Of a stretch of 64,000 bases of DNA, positions 44,531 to 52,207 are shown one piece after another. Origin of the DNA: Streptomyces globosus (lineage in GTDB: Bacteria; Actinomycetota; Actinomycetes; Streptomycetales; Streptomycetaceae). Made by a program: the position numbers and the translations under genes. Under the pieces are notes generated by a model. The model was not told the DNA's origin. It did no database searches and saw only the letters and a program-made list of their open reading frames with translations. How positions within the stretch are numbered: the first letter of the stretch is position 1; each line of letters opens with the position of its first letter. The DNA lies in contig NZ_CP030862.1 in NCBI RefSeq assembly GCF_003325375.1, positions 4,033,501-4,097,500 on the forward strand. Reading direction: 5' to 3'.

Positions 44531-46312
44531 CTAACAGCCGGCGGTCCCGGCTGCCCTGTTCTGTTCGGCCGGTGCGGTGACTCCCTCCCGGCGCGGGGCG
44601 GCGGGGACGCGCCGGCCGGGCACGCGGGAGGCCAGGTGCCCTGGGGTGGCCCCCGGGGGCTCCTTGCGGACGAAGGCGCGGCGCAGGGCGTGGTAGGGGG
44701 CGGCGGGGTCGTCGAAGGCCTCCCGCATCCGGTCCAGCTCCGCCTCCCGGTAGGCGGCCAGCGGCCGCAGCTGCTCGTCCACCTCGCGGCGGGCCTTCTT
44801 GCCCGCGATGCGGGAGTGGGTGGCGGGCCAGTTCGCCAGCCGTACGGCGAGACGGGCCGTTTCGTCCGTGAAGGCCTGCGGGGTGCACTCGATGGTGCGG
44901 TCGACGAGGCCGAGGCGGCGGGCGGCCTCGGCACCGACGGGCAGGGCCTCGGCCGTCAGGCGTTTGGCGGCGGCGCCGCCGGTGCGGCGGGGCAGGGTGT
45001 ACGTCCAGTATTCGGAGCCGTGGAGGCCCATCAGCCGGTAGTGCGGGTTCAGGACCGCCCCGGAGCGGCACCACACCTCGTCCGCGGCGAGCGCGAGCAT
45101 CGCGCCCCCGGCGGCGGCGTTCCCGCCGAGGGCGGCCACGACGAGCCGGTCGGTGGTGGTGAGGACGGCCTCCACCAGGTCGTTCATCGCGTGGATGTTG
45201 GCCCAGGACTCCGCGGCCGGGTCGGGCGCGGCCTCGATGATGCCGAGGTGGATGCCGTTGGAGAAGAAGTCGCGGCCCCCGCCGAGGACGAGGACGGAGG
45301 TGGGGCGCGTACACGCCTCGCGGTACGCGGCGAGCAGGCGCCGGCAGTGGTCGGTGCCCATCGCCCCGCCCGGGAAGGAGAACGACAGGAAGCCCGCCGC
45401 GCCCTCCTCCCGGTAGGAGATGTCGGACCAGGTGCGCCGCCCGGCCGCCGGGGCGCCGGCGTCCGCCCAAGCCGGGGCGGGGAGCTCCGGCAGGGCGGGC
45501 AGCAGGCCGCCGAGGGCGAGGGTGGCGGGGAGCTTGACGGGGGCGGGCTGCCCGGGGAGGCGTACGGCCCGCAGCTCGGGGATCCACACGGCCCCGTCGG
45601 CGGTCGCCCGGCAGACCGCGCCGGCGCGGGTGGCGAGCAGCTCGCCGGGCCGGCCGCGCAAGCCGTCCTCGGGGTGGCCGCCGTGCAGGTACCAGCGGCC
45701 GCCGAGCAGGTCGTCGAGGACGCCGGGCCGGGAGTCGGCGGCCCGCAGCGTGCGCACGACGGTGTCGGTGGCGTCGCGCTGCCAGTCGATGCGCCGGTGC
45801 TCCTGGCGCATGGGCGGGCGGGTGCGGCCGGTGTACTGGGGCCGGGGCGTGTACGTGCCGGAGGCGAAGCGGTCGACGGCCAGGACAACCGCGGCCAGGG
45901 CGGCGTCGGCGATCTCGCCGCGGTAGGCGTCGCTCTTGGCGACGGGCGGGAGCGGGCACTCGACGGACGCCCAGACGTCCCCGGCGTCCATCTCGGCCTC
46001 GGCCTGGAGGACGGTGACGGCCCACCGGGTCGCGCCGTCGCCGACAGCCCAGTCGAGGGAGGAGGGCCCGCGGTCGCCCACCGGGCCGGGGTGGACCACG
46101 AGGCAGGTGTGCGCGGTGAAGACCTCCGGCGGGATGGCCGTCTTCAGCATGGGCGCCAGCACCAGGTCGGGCCGGTGCCGCGCGACGGCGTCGGCCAGGC
46201 GGGTGCCCGGCAGGGCGAGGTCGACCGCGACGCTGTGCCCGCGTTCGCGCAGTTCGGCGTGGACGCGCTGGGTGAGGCTGTTGAACGCGCTGGCGGCGAG
46301 GAGGATGTGCAC
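44531..46312 (-). CDS. hypX: Hydrogenase maturation protein HypX (HoxX)
   Basis: 593 aa fusion. The N-terminal half is a formyl-tetrahydrofolate-binding domain (VHPGPVGDRGPSSLDWAV is diagnostic). The C-terminal half is a crotonase/enoyl-CoA hydratase domain (VLVLGGGRDFFSNGIHLG, HAMNDLVEAVLTTTDR, NAAAGGAMLALAADEVW). HypX makes the CO ligand of the active site from formyl groups when cells grow in air. GTG 46312 is preferred over an in-frame TTG four codons upstream, because GGGAG lies 5 bases before it and the Rossmann strand (HILLAASAF) starts at once. It heads the hydrogenase locus. Confidence 0.93.
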   Translation of the reverse strand: MHILLAASAFNSLTQRVHAELRERGHSVAVDLALPGTRLADAVARHRPDLVLAPMLKTAIPPEVFTAHTCLVVHPGPVGDRGPSSLDWAVGDGATRWAVTVLQAEAEMDAGDVWASVECPLPPVAKSDAYRGEIADAALAAVVLAVDRFASGTYTPRPQYTGRTRPPMRQEHRRIDWQRDATDTVVRTLRAADSRPGVLDDLLGGRWYLHGGHPEDGLRGRPGELLATRAGAVCRATADGAVWIPELRAVRLPGQPAPVKLPATLALGGLLPALPELPAPAWADAGAPAAGRRTWSDISYREEGAAGFLSFSFPGGAMGTDHCRRLLAAYREACTRPTSVLVLGGGRDFFSNGIHLGIIEAAPDPAAESWANIHAMNDLVEAVLTTTDRLVVAALGGNAAAGGAMLALAADEVWCRSGAVLNPHYRLMGLHGSEYWTYTLPRRTGGAAAKRLTAEALPVGAEAARRLGLVDRTIECTPQAFTDETARLAVRLANWPATHSRIAGKKARREVDEQLRPLAAYREAELDRMREAFDDPAAPYHALRRAFVRKEPPGATPGHLASRVPGRRVPAAPRREGVTAPAEQNRAAGTAGC

Positions 46313-46759
46313 GGGATCTCCCAAGCGTCCGGACTCGGCGGCGGGCGGGCCGGTGGGGAACCGGCCGCCGCCGATCGTCCGCGACGGGCGCGCGCCGGAC
46401 GGGGCGCCCTACGGCGGGTGTCACCCGGAAGTGGGCGCCCCGGCCCGCCACCTGGTGGAGGGCCGGGGCGGGGCGCGGACCGCGCCGGACCATGTTCCGG
46501 AGGAAGGCCTCCGCCCCCTCGGCACGGCCGGACTCCGCCGCAGTGCTCACCGCCGACCGCCCCCGACTGCGGTGTCGCGGAACGCATCGGCGACCCGGAG
46601 CGGACCGCCTGTTGCGGATGGGGCACCGGCCGCCCCGGCGGGCTCCGGGCGGACGATCTCCGGTCGTTATGCTGCAACCGCGCCGGCGGCACCCGCCCGC
46701 GCAGGAACGACGACGCGATGTGCCGGGCCGCCGCGTGCGGCCGGAGAGGGAGCCCCCGG
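46313..46759. other. Divergent promoter region upstream of hypX
   Basis: 447 bp between hypX and the plus-strand gene at 46760, so it should hold the main promoter of the hydrogenase locus. On the plus side a TATGCT (46668-46673) could be a -10 without a clear -35. A minus-strand frame starting at GTG 46550 runs through without family resemblance. I find no strong palindrome. Confidence 0.5.
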
Positions 46760-47101
46760 ATGGACGTGCAGCACTTCGAGCGGATCACCGCCTTCATCGA
46801 GGCGCGCCTGACGCCCCTGTTCGACGAGGCCACCGGCAGCGAGCGCGGCTTCGCGATGGACGACACCTCACGGGCCCTGCGGGCGCTGCGCAACGCGGTG
46901 CTGGAGGCGTCCGCGGTCAGGGGCCTGATCGAGAAGCGGGAGACGGCCGACGCCGCGCTGCGCCGGGTCATCGACCAGTCGGTGGAGCACCACTGGGACG
47001 TCCTGCGCGGCATCGCCCGGCAGTGGGAGGACCACGCCGACTTCCTGCGGGAGTTCAAGCGCCACGCCTGGGAGCTCGACGCCGCGCCGGCCGCGAGCTG
47101 A
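46760..47101 (+). CDS. Small protein of unknown function, DUF6221-like C-terminal pattern
   Basis: 113 aa, largely helical, soluble. The start MDVQHFERITAFIEARL and the C-terminal part (HHWDVLRGIARQWEDHADFLREF) recall the small DUF6221 proteins of Streptomyces, in which a similar WEDHPDF-type end occurs, but the middle does not fit well. The ATG follows GGAGAGGGAGC-type sequence. The next plus-strand gene starts 93 bp later. No role can be assigned. Confidence 0.7.
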   Translation: MDVQHFERITAFIEARLTPLFDEATGSERGFAMDDTSRALRALRNAVLEASAVRGLIEKRETADAALRRVIDQSVEHHWDVLRGIARQWEDHADFLREFKRHAWELDAAPAAS

Positions 47102-47194
47102 CCCCGCGCCGGCGGCCCGTGCTCGCCCGGCCGCGCGGGCGGCGGCGCGCGACAATGGGCGTGTGGGCCGGCTGCCGAGGGGCAGGAGGCGGAG

Positions 47195-48313
47195 ATGAAC
47201 GGCTCGGTGCCCGTCGGGCGGGTGGTCGGCGTTCCGCTGCGGATGCACTGGAGCGTGCCGCTGCTCGTGCTGCTCTTCGCGTACGGGCTCGGCCGCCGGA
47301 CCCTGCCCGCCTGGACGCCCGGCCAATCGGACGCCGTCTACACCGCGGCCGCGGCCGTCGGGGCGCTCGCCCTGGTGGCCAGCCTGCTGCTGCACGAGAC
47401 GGCGCACGCCGCGGCTGCCCGGCGCAGGAAGATCGCCGTCGAGGACGTGACCCTGTGGGCGCTCGGCGGCATGACCCGGATGGGCCGCGCCCCGACGGCC
47501 GGGGCGGCGTTCGCGGTGGCGGTGAGCGGGCCGCTGGTGAGCCTGCTGCTCGGGGCTGCGGCGTTCGCCGCCGGGACGGGGCTGCAGGCCCTGACCGGGT
47601 GGCAGGTCGCGGCGGCGGTCCTGGTGTGGCTGGGATGGACGAACGTCTTCCTCGGCGTGTTCAACCTCCTGCCCGCCGCTCCGCTCGACGGGGGCCGCGT
47701 ACTGCAGGCGCTGCTGTGGTGGCGCACGGGCGACCGGGAGCGGGCCGAGCGGGCGGCCTCGCGCAGCGGGCAGGTCTTCGGCATGCTGCTCGCGGCGGGC
47801 GGGTGGATCGCGTTCCTGCGGGGGGCGCCGGACGGGCTGTGGCTCATCCTGATCGGCCTGTTCATGGCCTTCGTCGCCGCCGCCGAGCGCCGGACCGCCG
47901 AGCTGCGCTCCGCGCTGGAGGGGGTGCGCGTGGCCGACGCGATGACGAGCCCGGTGGCCGCGGCGCCGGACTGGCTGAGCGTGCGGCGCTTCATCGACGA
48001 GGTGGCGCTGGACGCCCGGCACTCCGTGGTGCCGCTGCACGACTTCGACGGCCGCCCCAGCGGGGTGGTGGAGGTGGCCCGGCTGGCGTCGGTCCCCGAG
48101 GAGCGGCGCGAGGAGCTGCGGGTGCGCGACGTGGCGAACCCGGTGGAGCGGTACGCGGTGGCCCCGCCGGACCTGCCGCTGGCGGAGGCCCTCGAGCGGC
48201 TGCGGCCGGGCACCGGGCTGCCGGTGCTGGTGGTGGACGGCGGGCGGCTCGTGGGGATCGTGACGGCCTCGGACATCGCCCGGATGCAGCGCCGGCGCGC
48301 ACTGGGCGGCTGA
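47195..48313 (+). CDS. Site-2 protease family membrane protein with CBS domains
   Basis: 372 aa. About six membrane helices with the M50 zinc motif HETAH (in LLLHETAHAAAARR) and the second motif NLLPAAPLDGGRVLQ in helix 5 or 6 define a rhomboid-unrelated intramembrane metalloprotease. The C-terminal 130 residues form a pair of CBS domains (VADAMTSPVAAAP; VVDGGRLVGIVTASDIARM), which bind adenosine nucleotides. It may cleave a membrane anti-sigma factor or other membrane-bound regulator under energy control. It is followed 42 bp later by a PP2C phosphatase in the same direction. Confidence 0.92.
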   Translation: MNGSVPVGRVVGVPLRMHWSVPLLVLLFAYGLGRRTLPAWTPGQSDAVYTAAAAVGALALVASLLLHETAHAAAARRRKIAVEDVTLWALGGMTRMGRAPTAGAAFAVAVSGPLVSLLLGAAAFAAGTGLQALTGWQVAAAVLVWLGWTNVFLGVFNLLPAAPLDGGRVLQALLWWRTGDRERAERAASRSGQVFGMLLAAGGWIAFLRGAPDGLWLILIGLFMAFVAAAERRTAELRSALEGVRVADAMTSPVAAAPDWLSVRRFIDEVALDARHSVVPLHDFDGRPSGVVEVARLASVPEERREELRVRDVANPVERYAVAPPDLPLAEALERLRPGTGLPVLVVDGGRLVGIVTASDIARMQRRRALGG

Positions 48314-48355
48314 GCCGCGCGGGCGGGCGCGTACCGGACGACAATGGGGGGTGCG

Positions 48356-49096
48356 ATGCCGTACGTAGCCGTGAGCGCCCTGAGCCACCCCGGCCTGGTC
48401 CGCGACCACAACGAGGACAGCCTCGTCGTCGGGCCGTGGACGCTGTGCGCCACCGCCACCCGCACCCCGCAGACGTTCGTCTTCCCGCTCGGCGACCCCC
48501 TCGTCGTGGCGGTGGCCGACGGCATCGGCGGCCAGCCGGCCGGCGAGGTGGCCAGCGCGCTCGTGGTGCGGCAGCTCTCGGCCCTCGGGCCGGCCCTGGG
48601 CGGCGAGGAGGCGGTCCGCGAGGCCGTCGCCCTGTGCGACCGGGCCGTGTACGCGGCCTCGGACGGCGATCCGGAGCTGACCGCGATGGGCACGACCGTC
48701 GCGGGCGCCGTCGTCCTGGACGGGTCGCTGATCTCGTTCAACGTGGGCGACAGCCGGGTCTTCGACGCGACCGGGGAGGAGCTGCGGCTGGTGAGCGTGG
48801 ACGACAACCCCCCGCTGCCGCCGGGGATGCGGACGTCGTCCGTGCTGACGCAGGCGATCGGCGGCGGGGGCGGGCCGGGCGGGATCCTCCCGCACGTCTC
48901 GGTGCAGCCGGCCGGCCCGGGGGCGCGCTACCTGGTCTGCTCGGACGGGCTGACCGATCCGGTCCCGGAGGAGGAGGTCGGGGAGCTGCTGCGGGCCCAC
49001 GACGACGGCATGGCCGTGTTCGAGCTGTGGCGGGCCGCCATCGAGGCGGGCGGACCCGACAACATCACGCTCGCGCTGGTGCGGATCGGCTCGTAG
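48356..49096 (+). CDS. PP2C family serine/threonine phosphatase
   Basis: 246 aa. The metal-binding motifs are present: SHPGLVRDHNEDS at the start, VAVADGIGGQPAGEVAS, GTTVAGAVV, FNVGDSRVF, LVCSDGLTD and GGPDNITLAL at the end. It dephosphorylates Ser/Thr on proteins, probably countering Hanks kinases such as the pair at 22380-26741, although it is far from them. ATG 48356 is preferred because a GGGGGG lies 4 bases upstream; the ATG at 48344 is four codons longer. It is likely cotranscribed with the site-2 protease gene. Confidence 0.93.
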   Translation: MPYVAVSALSHPGLVRDHNEDSLVVGPWTLCATATRTPQTFVFPLGDPLVVAVADGIGGQPAGEVASALVVRQLSALGPALGGEEAVREAVALCDRAVYAASDGDPELTAMGTTVAGAVVLDGSLISFNVGDSRVFDATGEELRLVSVDDNPPLPPGMRTSSVLTQAIGGGGGPGGILPHVSVQPAGPGARYLVCSDGLTDPVPEEEVGELLRAHDDGMAVFELWRAAIEAGGPDNITLALVRIGS

Positions 49097-49128
49097 GCGT
49101 ACGGGCGGCCCCGGCGGAGGGATGCCGG

Positions 49129-49968
49129 TCAGGGCCGGCGGCGGCCGCCCTTGGCGCCCTTGGCGGTACGGGCGCCTTTGGCGGGTCCTGCTCCCCTGCC
49201 GCCCTTGGCCGTACCGCCCTTGCCGCCGCCGCTCTTCGCCGCGCCGCCCTTGCCGCCGGAGGCTCCGCCGCGCGGGTTCCGCCCGGCCGCGGCCCTGCCT
49301 GCGGCGGCGCCCCGGCCGCCGCCCTTGGCGTCCTTGGCGTCCTGCGGGCCGCGCTGCGGGCCGCGGGTGCTGTTGACGGTGCGGCCGCGGACGATGCCGA
49401 TGAAGTGCTCGACCAGGTCGGGGGTGGGGTCGGCCTCGGGCCAGGAGAGCGCCACCCGGGAGGCGGGGGCGTCGGTGACGGTCCGGTACGTGAGGTCCCT
49501 GCGGTGGTGCAGGCGGGCCAGGGACTGGGGCACGACGAGTACGCCGATCCCGGCCGCGACGAGCTCGACCGCGTCGGCGGTGGTCGCCGGCCGCTCGAAC
49601 GCGGGACGGCCGGGCAGGGCCTCCCAGTCGAGGGTGTCGTCGAGGGGGTGCAGGACGATCTCGTCGGCGAGGTCGGCGGTGGACACCTCCTCGACGGCGG
49701 CGACGAGGTGGTCCTTCGGGACCACGACGACCGTGGTCTCGGTGTAGAGGGGGATCGCCGCGAGGCCGCCGCGGTCCGCGGGGATCCGGACGAGGCCCGC
49801 GTCCGCCCCGCCGTCACGGAGCGTGTCCGGCGCCTCGGCGGCGGACACCTGCACGAGGGTCAGCGGGACGTCGGGCAGGCGCTCGTTCCAGATCCGCACC
49901 CACTTGCTGGGCGTCACTCCGGGGACGTACGCGAGCCGGAACGAGGGAGATGCTTCCGAGCCTGTCAC
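49129..49968 (-). CDS. LysR-type substrate-binding domain protein without HTH, basic low-complexity tail
   Basis: 279 aa. Residues 1-200 are a LysR effector-binding domain (FRLAYVPGVTPSKWVRIWNERLPDVPLTLVQVS, AAIPLYTETTVVVVPKDH, AVELVAAGIGVLVVPQSLARL). The usual 60-residue N-terminal HTH is missing. The last 75 residues consist of Gly, Ala, Lys and Arg (GGKGGAAKSGGGKGGTAKGG), strongly basic, and could bind DNA or RNA non-specifically. It is divergent from a DUF5997 gene only 57 bp away, an arrangement I recall from other streptomycetes. It may work with that protein as a split regulator; that is inference. Confidence 0.85.
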   Translation of the reverse strand: MTGSEASPSFRLAYVPGVTPSKWVRIWNERLPDVPLTLVQVSAAEAPDTLRDGGADAGLVRIPADRGGLAAIPLYTETTVVVVPKDHLVAAVEEVSTADLADEIVLHPLDDTLDWEALPGRPAFERPATTADAVELVAAGIGVLVVPQSLARLHHRRDLTYRTVTDAPASRVALSWPEADPTPDLVEHFIGIVRGRTVNSTRGPQRGPQDAKDAKGGGRGAAAGRAAAGRNPRGGASGGKGGAAKSGGGKGGTAKGGRGAGPAKGARTAKGAKGGRRRP

Positions 49969-50025
49969 CCGCCCAGGTTACCGGGCGTGGTCAGGAGTAG
50001 CGCACATGCTCGATATTGTTGTCGC

Positions 50026-50427
50026 ATGACGTCGCACAAGACCGCCCAGACCATGAAGCCCGCCACCGCGGCGAAGAAGCTGGGTGTGTACCTCGAGGCC
50101 ACCCCCGCGGAATTCCGGGAGGGGGCCGTCTCCCGCAGCGAGCTGAACGCGCTGCAGACCGACCCGCCCCAGTGGCTCCGGGACCTGCGGCGGCTCGGAC
50201 CGCACCCGCGCCCGGTGGTCGCGGCCCGGCTCGGCATCTCCATCGCGGGGCTCGCCCGCGGCGGCGTCACGGAGGCGCTCACCACCGAGCAGATCGACGC
50301 CCTGAAGCAGGAGAACCCCGAGTGGCTGCAGAAGGAGCGCGCCACGCAGGCCGAGGTCCGCAAGGAAGCGGTGCGGATCAAGGAGCGCAACGCCGAGCGC
50401 GAGGCGCGCCGCCAGGCTGACGCCTGA
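50026..50427 (+). CDS. DUF5997 family protein
   Basis: 133 aa. The core TMKPATAAKKLGVYLEATPAEFREGAVSRSELNALQTDPPQWL is conserved across actinobacteria. The middle, RPVVAARLGISIAGLARGGVTEALT, looks like a small helix-turn-helix, and the C-terminus is a charged helix (KERATQAEVRKEAVRIKERN). It may supply the DNA-binding function missing in the divergent LysR-like protein. ATG 50026 has no ribosome site and a TATTGT lies 6 bases upstream, which suggests a leaderless transcript; the ATG nine codons later is an alternative. Confidence 0.85.
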   Translation: MTSHKTAQTMKPATAAKKLGVYLEATPAEFREGAVSRSELNALQTDPPQWLRDLRRLGPHPRPVVAARLGISIAGLARGGVTEALTTEQIDALKQENPEWLQKERATQAEVRKEAVRIKERNAEREARRQADA

Positions 50428-50553
50428 GACGCGCCCGCCCCTCGCACACCGTGTGACCCGCCCGTGTGCCGAGGGGCGCCCGGTGCGCCGGAGCAGACCC
50501 GGCGCACCGGTGCACCGAGCCGGTTTCGGGCGGTTCCGGTAGGGATCCGCAGA

Positions 50554-51270
50554 ATGGGCGACCTGCCGTGCGGGCAGGCATTTCGTGTGATCTCGCAACT
50601 CATGGCATGGTTCCGCCCTGCCGCCACGACGGTGTTCACTGCCGACTTCACGTCCACCACGCAATGGGTCGCCGGCCGGTCCTGGGCCTATCCGAACGGC
50701 GGCCCGGTCAACCCCGGCGACAACAAGCTCGACTACCTCGTCCCCGACCCCGCGTACAGCCGCACCGGAACGTTTCGCGCGACCCGCCGTCCCGACGGCA
50801 AGTGGGACGCGGGACTGCTGACCACCGAGGGCAGCCGGGAGGGCTTCCAGCTGCGCGCGGAGGACGTCCTGGAGGCCCGTGTCAGACTCCCGCGGGAGCT
50901 CGGCGCCTGGCCTGCGATCTGGACCTGGCGGGACGGCGGCAACGAGGTCGACGTCTTCGAGTACCACCCCGACAACCCGGACCTCCTCGAACTCTCCAAC
51001 CACGTCCGGGGCCGCGGCTCGCACTACCACCGCAACCCGGCCGTGGAGCCCGGCGGCTGGGTCGACCTGAAGGTCAGGTTCGGCACCAGGTCGGTCGTCT
51101 GGTGGGTGAACGGCACCCGCGTGTACGCAGACCGCACCGGCGTCGGGCGGCGCTGGCGGGCGTACATCATCGTCAACCTGTCGGTGTGCGCGGGCCGTTA
51201 CCACCCCGCGCCCGAGCCGGACGTCTCGGAGATGTCCTACGAGGTCGCCTACCTGCGCATCACGCGCTGA
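50554..51270 (+). CDS. GH16-like beta-glucanase/lectin-fold protein without signal peptide
   Basis: About 238 aa. The jelly-roll core resembles family 16 glycoside hydrolases. RLPRELGAWPAIWTWRDGGNEVDVFEY contains the family catalytic pattern ExDxxE (EVDVFE), followed by ELSNHVRG, GGWVDLKVRFGTRSVVWWVNGTRVY and a last strand. GH16 enzymes cleave beta-1,3 or beta-1,3-1,4 glucans and are normally secreted; no signal peptide is visible from any start. A TAGGGA (50540-50545) could be a -10 giving a leaderless message at ATG 50554. An ATG at 50602 (MAWFRPA) is an alternative. Confidence 0.8.
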   Translation: MGDLPCGQAFRVISQLMAWFRPAATTVFTADFTSTTQWVAGRSWAYPNGGPVNPGDNKLDYLVPDPAYSRTGTFRATRRPDGKWDAGLLTTEGSREGFQLRAEDVLEARVRLPRELGAWPAIWTWRDGGNEVDVFEYHPDNPDLLELSNHVRGRGSHYHRNPAVEPGGWVDLKVRFGTRSVVWWVNGTRVYADRTGVGRRWRAYIIVNLSVCAGRYHPAPEPDVSEMSYEVAYLRITR

Positions 51271-51364
51271 GGGCGCGCGCGGCGGACCTGACGGAACCCG
51301 CCGCCCGGGCCCACCCGTTCGACTGCCGGGTACGGCTGTTCACCGGAAGGCCGGAAGAAATTTC

Positions 51365-51378
51365 CTACCGACCGGTAG
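51365..51378. promoter_or_regulatory. Inverted repeat upstream of the HAD phosphatase gene
   Basis: CTACCG-AC-CGGTAG, a perfect 6-2-6 palindrome, 72 bp before the ATG of the phosphatase gene. It lies in A+T-richer sequence and has the TACCGACCGGTA core seen in several TetR-family operators. It probably regulates the phosphatase gene; the regulator is not in the window. Confidence 0.55.
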
Positions 51379-51449
51379 ACATCCCTTGCGCCGCTGCGGA
51401 TTCTGGCCGCGTACATGCCAAATCCCCATGTCGTGAGGAGCGCCCCCAC

Positions 51450-52139
51450 ATGCGCAGCACCCGTACCCGCAGCCGTATACGCACCCTCGGAGCCGCCGCA
51501 GGCACGGCGGCCGCGACCGCCGCCCTCCTGCTGGCCCCCGCCGCGACCGCGTCGGCAGCCCCGGCGGCGGCGCCCGCCCCCGCTGCCGCACCGGCCACCT
51601 CGACGACGTGGGCGCCCGGCGGCAACGCGGCCATCCTCGGCATCGACTACGGCACGTGGAAGCGCGACGTCGCCGCCGTCATCGCCGAGGCCCGCCCGTA
51701 CGTCGAGCAGCGCCTCGCCCACTCGCCCTCCGGCGAGCGCCCCGCGATCGTCCTCGACATCGACAACTCCTCTCTGGAGACGGACTTCCACTGGTTCTGG
51801 ACGCTCCCGACGCCGGCCATCGCCGAGGTGCGCGACCTGACCCGGTACGCCCACGAGCACGGCGCCGCGATCTTCTTCGTCACCGCCCGCCCGGGCATCA
51901 TCGGCTCGCTCACCGACTGGAACCTCAGGCAGGTGGGCTATCCGGTCTCGGGGCTGTACGTCCGGGACCTGCCCGACCTCTTCGAAGAGGTCAGCGCGTA
52001 CAAGACCGAGCAGCGCGCCGAGATCGAGTCGCGCGGTTACACGATCATCGCCAACATCGGCAACAAGCAGAGCGACCTGGCCGGCGGCCACGCGGAGCGC
52101 ACCTTCAAGCTGCCGGACTACGGCGGCAAGCTGTCCTGA
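51450..52139 (+). CDS. Secreted HAD superfamily acid phosphatase
   Basis: 229 aa. The signal peptide (RIRTLGAAAGTAAATAALLLAPAATASA) is followed by an Ala/Pro-rich linker. The HAD motifs are VLDIDNSSLETD (nucleophile Asp), FFVTARPG, the Lys in SAYKTEQR and the acidic NIGNKQSDLAGG. The fold is that of class B/plant-type acid phosphatases (Acid_phosphat_B), which release phosphate from nucleotides or sugars outside the cell. GAGGAG lies 9 bases before the ATG. A palindrome at 51365-51378 suggests regulation by a TetR-like protein. A hairpin follows the stop. Confidence 0.9.
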   Translation: MRSTRTRSRIRTLGAAAGTAAATAALLLAPAATASAAPAAAPAPAAAPATSTTWAPGGNAAILGIDYGTWKRDVAAVIAEARPYVEQRLAHSPSGERPAIVLDIDNSSLETDFHWFWTLPTPAIAEVRDLTRYAHEHGAAIFFVTARPGIIGSLTDWNLRQVGYPVSGLYVRDLPDLFEEVSAYKTEQRAEIESRGYTIIANIGNKQSDLAGGHAERTFKLPDYGGKLS

Positions 52140-52154
52140 CCGCCCGCGGGCGGA

Positions 52155-52204
52155 CACGGGGCGCCGGACCCGCGGAGCCCTCCCGGGCCCGGCGCCCTCC
52201 CGTG
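52155..52204. terminator. Bidirectional terminator between HAD phosphatase and GH15 genes
   Basis: CACGGGGCGCCGG (52155-52167) pairs with CCGGCGC (52189-52195) and CCCGTG (52199-52204), a 13-bp stem with a 3-base bulge and a 21-base loop. A second small palindrome CCGCCCG-CGGGCGG lies just before it, at 52140-52153. The genes are convergent, so this can stop both. Confidence 0.7.
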
Positions 52205-52207
52205 CCG

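Noticed and set aside
46322-46550. Minus-strand frame upstream of hypX with GTG 46550
   Set aside because: Arg/Pro-rich without family features, and its frame runs on through hypX in another phase.
44390-47101. 903-codon plus-strand frame across hypX
   Set aside because: Only its last 113 codons (from 46760) look like a protein; the rest is antisense to hypX with no family motif.
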